This document shows, piece by piece, positions 51,976-59,098 of a stretch of DNA of 64,000 nucleotides. The position numbers and the translations under genes were made by a program. Source of the DNA: Caulobacteraceae bacterium (GTDB lineage: Bacteria; Pseudomonadota; Alphaproteobacteria; Caulobacterales; Caulobacteraceae); NCBI GenBank assembly GCA_031291645.1, contig JARLIQ010000063.1:30249-94248 (forward strand), read 5' to 3'. Each line of letters begins with the position of its first letter. Within the stretch, counting starts at the first letter, position 1. The notes beneath the pieces were generated by a model. That model was not told the origin of the DNA. It did not search any database and saw only the letters and a list, made by a program, of their open reading frames with translations.

Positions 51976-53709
51976 GTGTCCCTGACGTCGATCCAGATGA
52001 CCGCAGGTTCGGCGCTGCTCACGACGCAGTACCAGATCTCCGTCACGACCGACAACGTATCCAACGCCAGCACCACCGGCGCGACCCAGAAGACCTACAC
52101 CCCGACCTCGTCGGCCAGCCTGACCAGCGCCCTGTCCACCGGCGAAGTCACCCGCCTGGCGGACGCCTATCTCTCCAAGACCGTGAACAGCAGCGCGGCC
52201 GCCGACGGCGCCAGCTCGACGATCAACAGCTATCTGCAGAGCTATGACGCCGCCCTGGGCTCGACGTCGAATTCCGACGACATCTCCAGCCTGCTGACCA
52301 GCTTCCAGACCGCGATCAGCACGCTGTCCTCTTCGCCGACGAGCAGTTCCGACAAGGCCGCGGTCGTCTCCGCCGCCTCAACCCTGGCCGACAGCCTCAG
52401 CAGCCTGTCGAGCACGATCCAGTCCCTGCGCACCCAGGCCAGCAGCGATATCGGCACGACCGTCAGCAGCATCAACACCGACCTGCAGACGCTGCAGACC
52501 CTGAACCAGCAGATCGCCGCGGCCAACAACGCCGGGACCGACGCGACGAGCCTTGAAGACCAGCGCGACACCACCCTGACCGACCTCTCGTCGAAGATCG
52601 GCGTCAACTACTACACCGACTCCAACAACCAGCTGGTGGTCTACGACCAGGGCGGCGATCAGCTGCTGGGCAGCCAGGCCGCCACGCTCACCTATTCGTC
52701 CACCGGCACGCTCAGCGCCTCGACGAGCTACCCCGGCGCCATCTCGGGCATCACGGTGAACGGGACCGACATCACCAGCTCGGTCACCAGCGGAACCCTG
52801 GGCGGGCTGATCCAGCTCCGCGACGACATCCTGCCTGGCCAGCAGGACCAGCTCGACCAGCTGGCCACCGGCCTGATCGACGCGGCCAACAGCGCCACCA
52901 ACGCCGGGACCGCCTATCCCGCGCCGAACAGCCTGACGAGCGCCGCCAGCGTCTCGGCCACCGACAGCTTCTCGGCGACCGGCTCGGTGCGGATCGCCGT
53001 GACCTCGTCCACCGGCTCGGTGGTCTCGACCACCGACCTGGACCTGTCGTCCTATTCCACCGTCCAGGACCTTCTGACCGGCCTGAACGGCATCAGCGGG
53101 ATCAGCGCCTCGATCTCCAGCTCGGGCCAGCTCGTGATCCAGTCCAGCAATTCGTCTGATGGCGTCGCGATCAACGGTCTGACCAGCAGCGTCGGCGCCT
53201 CGGACCAGTCGTTCTCCTCGTATTTCGGCTTCAACGACCTGTTCACCGGCGACGACGCATCGACCATCGCCGTTTCAAGCACCCTGACCAACGATTCCAC
53301 GGCCCTGGCCACGGCCACGCTCAGCAGCGCCAGCGGCTTGGCGAGCGGGTCGACGGGCGTCTCGGCCAGCGACACCAGCGTCCTGACCGCCCTGACGAAG
53401 GCGCTCGACACCAGCGTCAGCCTGCCTGCGACCGGATCGGCGGCCGCCCAGACCGTCAGCCTGGCCAGCGCCGCCTCGACCTTCGTCTCCAACGCAGCCT
53501 CGGTGATCTCCAACGCCTCGACCACGGCGAGCACCAACAACAGCACCTACACCGCCGCCCAGAGCTCCCTGTCCAACGCCACGGGCATCAGCGTCGACCA
53601 GCAGACCGCGCTGCTGACCCAGTACCAGAACCAGTACGAGGCCATCGCCCAGCTGATGTCGGTCGCCAAGAGCCTCTACTCCACCCTGATCACGATGATG
53701 GGGGGTTAG
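51976..53709 (+). CDS. flgK: Hook-filament junction protein FlgK (HAP1)
   Basis: The 577-aa protein starts at a GTG and has the HAP1 N-terminal motif (QYQISVTTDNVSNASTTGAT), the FlgK-type segment LNQQIAAANNAGTDATSLED with QRDTTLTDLSSKIGV, and the C-terminus TQYQNQYEAIAQLMSVAKSL. It is very rich in Ser and Thr and lacks Cys and Trp. It joins hook and filament together with FlgL, encoded four bases downstream. Confidence 0.94.
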   Translation: MSLTSIQMTAGSALLTTQYQISVTTDNVSNASTTGATQKTYTPTSSASLTSALSTGEVTRLADAYLSKTVNSSAAADGASSTINSYLQSYDAALGSTSNSDDISSLLTSFQTAISTLSSSPTSSSDKAAVVSAASTLADSLSSLSSTIQSLRTQASSDIGTTVSSINTDLQTLQTLNQQIAAANNAGTDATSLEDQRDTTLTDLSSKIGVNYYTDSNNQLVVYDQGGDQLLGSQAATLTYSSTGTLSASTSYPGAISGITVNGTDITSSVTSGTLGGLIQLRDDILPGQQDQLDQLATGLIDAANSATNAGTAYPAPNSLTSAASVSATDSFSATGSVRIAVTSSTGSVVSTTDLDLSSYSTVQDLLTGLNGISGISASISSSGQLVIQSSNSSDGVAINGLTSSVGASDQSFSSYFGFNDLFTGDDASTIAVSSTLTNDSTALATATLSSASGLASGSTGVSASDTSVLTALTKALDTSVSLPATGSAAAQTVSLASAASTFVSNAASVISNASTTASTNNSTYTAAQSSLSNATGISVDQQTALLTQYQNQYEAIAQLMSVAKSLYSTLITMMGG

Positions 53710-53713
53710 CGCC

Positions 53714-54622
53714 ATGATCGGACGCGTCGCGACCTTCTCCCAGATCAACTACCTGATGACGCTCAACATGAGCACCCAGACCTCGCTGAACGCCGTCGAG
53801 AACCAGGAGTCCTCCGGCCTCAAGGCCCAGACTTACGGCACGCTCTCAGGCGACGTGTCCAAGGTGCTCAACATCGACAACCAGATCTCACGCCTGACCA
53901 CCGACGGGAACAACGCGACCGAGGCCCTGTCCAGCATGCAGGAGTCCTATTCCGTCCTGGGCAGCGTGACCGACCTGGCCTCCACCATGCTCAGCGACCT
54001 CAGCAGCTACATGAGCGGAACGGGCACGGATTCCAGCACGGTGTCCGCCAGCGCCCAGTCCTGGCTGAGCCAACTCACCAACCTGATGAACACCCAGTAC
54101 GCGGGGTCCTATCTGTTCGGGGGCCAGTCGACCGACACCGCCCCGGTGGACACCTCGTCCAGCAGCTATTCGCCGACCACCGATCCCACCGCGTCGGACA
54201 CCGGCTACTATCAGGGCTCCAGCGACGGAACGACGTACACCGGCTCCGACGGGTTTTCCGTCAGCACGTCGGTGCAAGCCAGCGATCCGGGATTCGAGAA
54301 ACTGTTCCGCGCGCTGTCGCTGATCGTCGCCTCGCCGAGCTCCAGTTCGACCCTGAGCCAGGCCTACAGCCTGATCCAGACGGGCGAATCCGAAGTCTCG
54401 AACAGCCAGACCCAACTCGCCGGCGCCAGTTCGGCCCTGACCAACTATCAGACGGACGCCTCGACCAAGGTCAGCACCCTCTCGACCCTGGCGTCCAGCC
54501 TCAAGGACGCGGACCTGTCGGCGGCCACCGTGACCGTGACCAACTATCAGAACCAGCTCGAAGCCAGCTACTCGGCCATCTCCAAGCTGCTGTCGGTGAA
54601 CCTCTCCAAATACCTCACCTGA
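53714..54622 (+). CDS. flgL: Hook-filament junction protein FlgL (HAP3)
   Basis: The 302-aa protein is flagellin-like at both ends: VATFSQINYLMTLNMSTQTS with NAVENQESSGLKAQTYGTLS at the start, and VTNYQNQLEASYSAISKLLS at the end; TQYAGSYLFGGQSTDTAPVD is the typical FlgL middle motif. It is the last of the hook-filament genes on this strand, starting four bases after flgK. Confidence 0.93.
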   Translation: MIGRVATFSQINYLMTLNMSTQTSLNAVENQESSGLKAQTYGTLSGDVSKVLNIDNQISRLTTDGNNATEALSSMQESYSVLGSVTDLASTMLSDLSSYMSGTGTDSSTVSASAQSWLSQLTNLMNTQYAGSYLFGGQSTDTAPVDTSSSSYSPTTDPTASDTGYYQGSSDGTTYTGSDGFSVSTSVQASDPGFEKLFRALSLIVASPSSSSTLSQAYSLIQTGESEVSNSQTQLAGASSALTNYQTDASTKVSTLSTLASSLKDADLSAATVTVTNYQNQLEASYSAISKLLSVNLSKYLT

Positions 54623-54693
54623 GCGCCCGCCAGATTGTCCGCCCCAAAGGCGCGCCGCCGGCCGTTAAATCGGTTGAGCAAGACGAGGGCGCC

Positions 54694-55068
54694 ATGACCG
54701 AATTTCCATCGCCGCAAGACCTCCAGCAGATCCTGGAGAGCGTCAACGTAGCGGAGGCGACGAGCCGGGCGGCGATCAAGGAGATCTGGGAGACCCGCAT
54801 GCGCCTGAAGCGCGCGGAGGCCTCCCTGGCGCTGCTGCTCGGCGCCCTGGTCGAGTTCGAGGGCGAAAGCTCGGACTATGTCGTGCACCGGCTGTCCCAG
54901 GAGTTGAGGCGCCTGGCGGAAATCCCCGACGCTGCGGCCCAGCTTGCCGGCTGCGCGGACGAGGACATCGACCCCGAACTTCTCCAGTCGATCGCCTCGC
55001 ACCTGTCGGGCCTGCGCGCCCAGGACGCCTGGCGCGCGACCGGCGCCGATCCGGTGGTGATGCATTGA
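54694..55068 (+). CDS. Hypothetical protein coupled to the TPR-glycosyltransferase
   Basis: The 124-aa protein is helical and acidic (LQQILESVNVAEATSRAAIK; EASLALLLGALVEFEGESSD) with no known motif. Its stop overlaps the TTG start of the next gene in a TTGA, so the two are probably translated together. Position after flgL suggests a role in filament assembly or modification, but nothing in the sequence proves it. Confidence 0.65.
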   Translation: MTEFPSPQDLQQILESVNVAEATSRAAIKEIWETRMRLKRAEASLALLLGALVEFEGESSDYVVHRLSQELRRLAEIPDAAAQLAGCADEDIDPELLQSIASHLSGLRAQDAWRATGADPVVMH

Positions 55069-56693
55069 GCCGTGCGGCTCAGGCCCAGCAAGCGCCCGCG
55101 CGGCGGGCGATGACGCTGGAAGAGTCCTGCGACGCCCTGCTCAAGCTGGGCCTGCTGCACCATCGCGAGCACAGGCTCGAACAGGCCCGGACGGTCTACA
55201 GCGCCATCCTGCGCGTGCGACCCGACCACGCCGACAGCCTGCACCTGCTGGGCGTCATCGCCTACCAGGAGGGCCGCACCGACGAGGCGATCGGCCTGAT
55301 CGCCCAGGCGCTGCGGCTCAACGAGCGGCGAGCCGATTACGCCAGCAACCTTGGCAACGCCTTGCAGCGCGCCGCCCGGCTGTCCGACGCCGAGGACTGC
55401 TACCGCGCGGCCCTGGCTCTCGATCCGGACAATCCCACCGCGCACAACAACCTCGGCGCTGTGCTCCACGAGCAGGGACGCCCGGCGGAGGCCCTGGCCC
55501 ACTGCCAGGCGGCCCTGGCGCTTCGCCCCGACTACGTCGACGCACACAACAACCTCGCCATCGCCCAGGCCGATTGCGGCCAGTTCGAACAGTCCGCGGC
55601 CAGCGCCCGCGCCGCCCTGGCGCTGCAGCCGCAGCGGATCGAGACGCGCAACAATCTCGGCATCATCCTCAGCCACCTCGGCCGCTTCGACGAGGCCCTG
55701 GCCGAATTCGAGGCCGCGTTGGCGGACAAGCCCGACAGCGCCGAAATACGCCACAACCTCGGCATGACCCTGCTGAAGATGGGCCGGTTCGAGGAGGGGT
55801 GGCGCGAGTACGAATGGCGCTGGCGCACCCGCCAGCTCGGACCGAGCCGGCGGGATTTCCCCCAGCCGCTCTGGGACGGCTCGCCGCTCGACGGCCGCAC
55901 CCTCTTGATCCACGCCGAGCAGGGCTTCGGGGACACCCTGCAATTCTGCCGTTATGCGGCCCGTGTCGCGGGTCAGGTCCTGCTGGAGGTCCCGCCAGCC
56001 CTCGCCGGACTGCTCGAGGGCCAACTGGGCGGATGCACGGTGATCCGGCGCGGCGACCCCCTGCCGGACTTCGACACCCACTGTCCGATGCTCAGCCTCC
56101 CGGCCCTGATCGAGCCCGCCCCGGACGCGGCGGCGAACGCCAAGCCCTATCTGAGGGCCGATCCCGGAAGGACCGCGGCCTGGCGCACCCGCCTGGAGAA
56201 CCTGCCCGGCCTTCGGGTCGGCCTGGTCTGGGCCGGCGGCAAACGCCCGGGCCAGCCGGTGCTGGGGATCATCGACGGCCGGCGCTCCATGTCGCTCTCC
56301 ACCCTGGCGCCGTTGGCCGACGTCGCCGGCGTCAGCTGGGTCTCGCTCCAGAAAGGTCCGCCAGCGGCGCAGACGCAACACCCGCCGCCGGGGTTGGAAC
56401 TGCACGACTTCACCGCGGAACTGGACGACTTCGCCGAGACGGCGGCGCTGGTCGAGGGGTTGGACCTGGTGATCAGCGTCGACACGGCCGTCGCCCATCT
56501 GGCCGGCGCCCTGGGCAAGCCGGTCTGGCTGCTCAACCGCTTCGACAGCTGCTGGCGCTGGCGAACCGGCCGGACCGACAGCGCGTGGTACCCGACGTTG
56601 ACACAGTTTCGCCAGCCGCAGCCCGGCGACTGGACGAGCGTCGTTGGCGAGGTGGCTGCGGCGCTGGCCCGCGCCGCTGGACCGCGTCAGTAG
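55065..56693 (+). CDS. TPR-domain glycosyltransferase-like protein, FlmG-type candidate
   Basis: The 542-aa protein has about six to seven tetratricopeptide repeats in residues 20-270 (for example HNNLGAVLHEQGRPAEALAH and RNNLGIILSHLGRFDEALAE). A GT-B-like C-terminal half follows, with RTLLIHAEQGFGDTLQFCRY, LRVGLVWAGGKRPG and LDLVISVDTAVAHLAGALGK, the region that binds nucleotide sugar in GT9/GT41-like enzymes. In Caulobacter, FlmG has this same TPR-plus-glycosyltransferase plan and glycosylates flagellin. The position after flgKL and beside a Ser/Thr-rich flagellin fits. An ATG at 55110 is an alternative start. The 3' end overlaps the convergent kinase gene by seven bases. Confidence 0.85.
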   Translation: MSRAAQAQQAPARRAMTLEESCDALLKLGLLHHREHRLEQARTVYSAILRVRPDHADSLHLLGVIAYQEGRTDEAIGLIAQALRLNERRADYASNLGNALQRAARLSDAEDCYRAALALDPDNPTAHNNLGAVLHEQGRPAEALAHCQAALALRPDYVDAHNNLAIAQADCGQFEQSAASARAALALQPQRIETRNNLGIILSHLGRFDEALAEFEAALADKPDSAEIRHNLGMTLLKMGRFEEGWREYEWRWRTRQLGPSRRDFPQPLWDGSPLDGRTLLIHAEQGFGDTLQFCRYAARVAGQVLLEVPPALAGLLEGQLGGCTVIRRGDPLPDFDTHCPMLSLPALIEPAPDAAANAKPYLRADPGRTAAWRTRLENLPGLRVGLVWAGGKRPGQPVLGIIDGRRSMSLSTLAPLADVAGVSWVSLQKGPPAAQTQHPPPGLELHDFTAELDDFAETAALVEGLDLVISVDTAVAHLAGALGKPVWLLNRFDSCWRWRTGRTDSAWYPTLTQFRQPQPGDWTSVVGEVAAALARAAGPRQ

Positions 56694-58771
56694 TTCGCGG
56701 CCGGCACGTAGCTCGCCCTGCCCGTCTTGCCCGACGCCAGGGTCGGCGCCGCCGCCAGCGGCAACCGGACCTCGGCCACTAGGCCATGATCGCCGCGGAT
56801 GAGGGTCAGCTCGCCGCCGTGGGCGCGGATAATCGAGCGCGAAACCGCCAGACCCAGCCCGATGCCGCCCTTGCTCGACGCCCGCGCCGACGCCGTGCGG
56901 TAGAAGGGCTTGAACACCTGCTCGAGTTCGTCATCCGCCAGGCCGGGACCTGAATCGCGGATCTCCGCGACCGCCTCGCCGCCGACGACCGACAGCCGGA
57001 TGCGGGCCTCGTCCCCGTACTTCAAGGCGTTGTCGACGAGGTTGTCGAACACCCGCCGCAAGCCTGTCGCATCGGCCTCGACCTCGACCGTCTCGCCAGG
57101 CTCCAGACTCGCCGCCGCGTCGAAACCGAGGTCGTCGACCACGCATTCCAACAGCGAGCGCAGGTCGAGCCTCTGTCGGGGGTCCCGGTCCGCCCCGTCG
57201 CGCAGGAAGGTGAGCACCGAGGTGATCATCTCCTCCATCTGGAGGATATCCCGCTCCATGCCCTCGCGCAGTTCGGGCGTGGCGCGGGCGAGACGGAACC
57301 GCATGCGCGCCAGCGGCGTGCGCAGGTCATGGGAGATCGAGCCGATCATCCCATTGCGATCCTCAACGTGGCGGCGCAGCCTCTGGCGCATCAGGTTGAA
57401 AGCCCGGGCGGCCAGTCCGACCTCGGCCGGCCCTTCGGCGGCGAAGACCTCGGCGGTCGGATCACGCCCGAACCGGTCGGCGGCGGCGGCGAATATCCTG
57501 AGCGGCGCGGTAAGCCGTCGCGCGAACAGGTAGCCGATCGGCGCTACGATCGCGAACGAGACGGCGAACCAGAGCAGCACGCGCCTTTGCCAGCTGTTCG
57601 GGAAACCCTCCGGCCGCGGTCGCACGGTGACCCAGCGTCCCGGCGCGACCTGCCAGGCGGCGACGAACTCCCCTTCCACATAGGGCGCCGGGCCCACGCC
57701 GAACAGGCTGCGGCCCACCGGGTCGGGTAGCGGCCGACCGGCCGCCATGGATTGCGGCGCTGCGGCCCTGGTGGGTGGCGGGCGCGGCGTGGGCGGCGCG
57801 CTGGCGGCCGCGGCCGGCGTGGACGACTGGGCGCGCGCCTCACGTTGCGGGGCTGGTGCGACGGCGACGACGGCCGGCGGCCCTGCAGGCGCCGTCCCCG
57901 CCTGCCCCGAAGGGCGCGCCGGCGCAGCCGCGTCGTACGAGGCGGCGAACACGGCGGCTTCCAATGGCGACCAAGGCCTGGCGTGGGCGCCCGCGAACGC
58001 GCCCCCCGGCGCCGATCCCGGCGCCTGTCCCTGCGCCTGCCCCTTGGCCAACCCAAAGCCCGGAGCGCCGCCGCCGGCCGCCTGGGACACCTCCGGTCCG
58101 GGCCCCGCGCCGCCGAATTGCGGGCCGGGCTGGAACGACGGAGCGTCGCCGTCGCCCCCCGAGCCGTACTGGCCGCCTGGCGCGGCCGGCGGGCCTGACG
58201 CCTGCCACACCGGACCGGCTCGTCCTGTCGGGCCGGACGCCCAGCCGCCGGAACCGCCCCCGGGACCGCCGCCGGGGCCAGGCCCGAACGGCGCCGGACC
58301 GGCCCCTCCCCGCGGCCCCAGCGCCATGGACGCCAGGACCAGCCGTGGCCGCGGCTGAGGGCCCGCCAGGTCTCCAAGCGCCAGCCGCCTGAGGTCGGGT
58401 TGAGCCTCGGCGCCCGCAAGCGGCGGCGGCGCGTAGAAAAGCAGGCGCACATTGGATTCGTCCGCGCCGAGCAGGCGCGCGAGTTCCGCGGTGGACCGCT
58501 GCGAGACCAGCCAGTTCGCGCTCAGCGTGCTGGGCGGCGCGCTTTCGATCGTCCGCACCAGCGACCTTGGTCCCGTCTGATCGAGCGGGCCGCCGCGCAG
58601 CGCCCGGGCGACCTCGGCCAGGCTATGCTGGGGATGCGGCGAAGGGGGCAGAAGAAGGGTGAGCGCCAGCGTCGTGGCCTGGGCCACCACCAAGCCGCCC
58701 AGCAACAGCACCATCACCTGGGCGGCGATCGGCAAACTGAACCGGCGCGGAAAGATGCGGGAAGGGTTCAC
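56687..58771 (-). CDS. Membrane sensor histidine kinase with Pro/Gly/Ala-rich extracytoplasmic region
   Basis: The 694-aa protein has an N-terminal helix (VMVLLLGGLVVAQATTLALT), then about 350 periplasmic residues, a second helix (VLLWFAVSFAIVAPIGYLFA), a HAMP domain, the H box NGMIGSISHDLRTPLARMRF (His about 481) and an ATP domain (VFDNLVDNALKYG; IRDSGPGLADDEL; GIGLGLAVSRSII). This is the EnvZ-like HPK family. The periplasmic region from about residue 150 to 350 is low-complexity Gly/Pro/Ala/Gln, which is unusual for a sensor. No response regulator is adjacent. Confidence 0.9.
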   Translation of the reverse strand: MNPSRIFPRRFSLPIAAQVMVLLLGGLVVAQATTLALTLLLPPSPHPQHSLAEVARALRGGPLDQTGPRSLVRTIESAPPSTLSANWLVSQRSTAELARLLGADESNVRLLFYAPPPLAGAEAQPDLRRLALGDLAGPQPRPRLVLASMALGPRGGAGPAPFGPGPGGGPGGGSGGWASGPTGRAGPVWQASGPPAAPGGQYGSGGDGDAPSFQPGPQFGGAGPGPEVSQAAGGGAPGFGLAKGQAQGQAPGSAPGGAFAGAHARPWSPLEAAVFAASYDAAAPARPSGQAGTAPAGPPAVVAVAPAPQREARAQSSTPAAAASAPPTPRPPPTRAAAPQSMAAGRPLPDPVGRSLFGVGPAPYVEGEFVAAWQVAPGRWVTVRPRPEGFPNSWQRRVLLWFAVSFAIVAPIGYLFARRLTAPLRIFAAAADRFGRDPTAEVFAAEGPAEVGLAARAFNLMRQRLRRHVEDRNGMIGSISHDLRTPLARMRFRLARATPELREGMERDILQMEEMITSVLTFLRDGADRDPRQRLDLRSLLECVVDDLGFDAAASLEPGETVEVEADATGLRRVFDNLVDNALKYGDEARIRLSVVGGEAVAEIRDSGPGLADDELEQVFKPFYRTASARASSKGGIGLGLAVSRSIIRAHGGELTLIRGDHGLVAEVRLPLAAAPTLASGKTGRASYVPAANY

Positions 58772-59098
58772 CCGGCGACACCTCGATTGACCTGTCCGGC
58801 GCGCACCATATGAGCTTCATGTCCGACCAGTGTCGAGATGTGTCAGCAGCTATGCATTTGGCCATGCGAGAAATCCCGCATTTTGTCTTCGCGAAAACGC
58901 GCACGACCGCCGGGATCATGGCAAAATGCAATATTTATTGAAATAATAGCATTATAATCCCACGATCGACGTGTCGGTCCGTTCGTCGATTCGACGCTGA
59001 CCGTCCCGGACGTCCCGCCTTGCCGACGAAAGAAGGCGGCCGCGCCCCGAGGAGGAGCGCGGCCAGGTGTCCCAGAGGTGGGAGGCCTTGTCGACGAC
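58772..59098. other. Intergenic region before the histidine kinase
   Basis: The 327 bases hold an unusually AT-rich patch at about 58929-58960, including TTATTGAAATAA (58936-58947) and a TATAAT (58953-58958), and a strong hairpin at 59038-59064 belonging to the receptor gene. I see no gene. The AT-rich patch may be part of the kinase promoter, although it lies 160 bases or more from the kinase start. Confidence 0.4.
59038..59064 (-). terminator. Terminator hairpin after the third TonB receptor
   Basis: GGCCGCGC (59038-59045) and GCGCGGCC (59057-59064) form a perfect 8-bp stem with an 11-base loop. Read on the minus strand, the stem is followed by GCCTTCTTTCG, a T-rich tail. It begins about 35 bases after the receptor stop. 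Confidence 0.55.
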
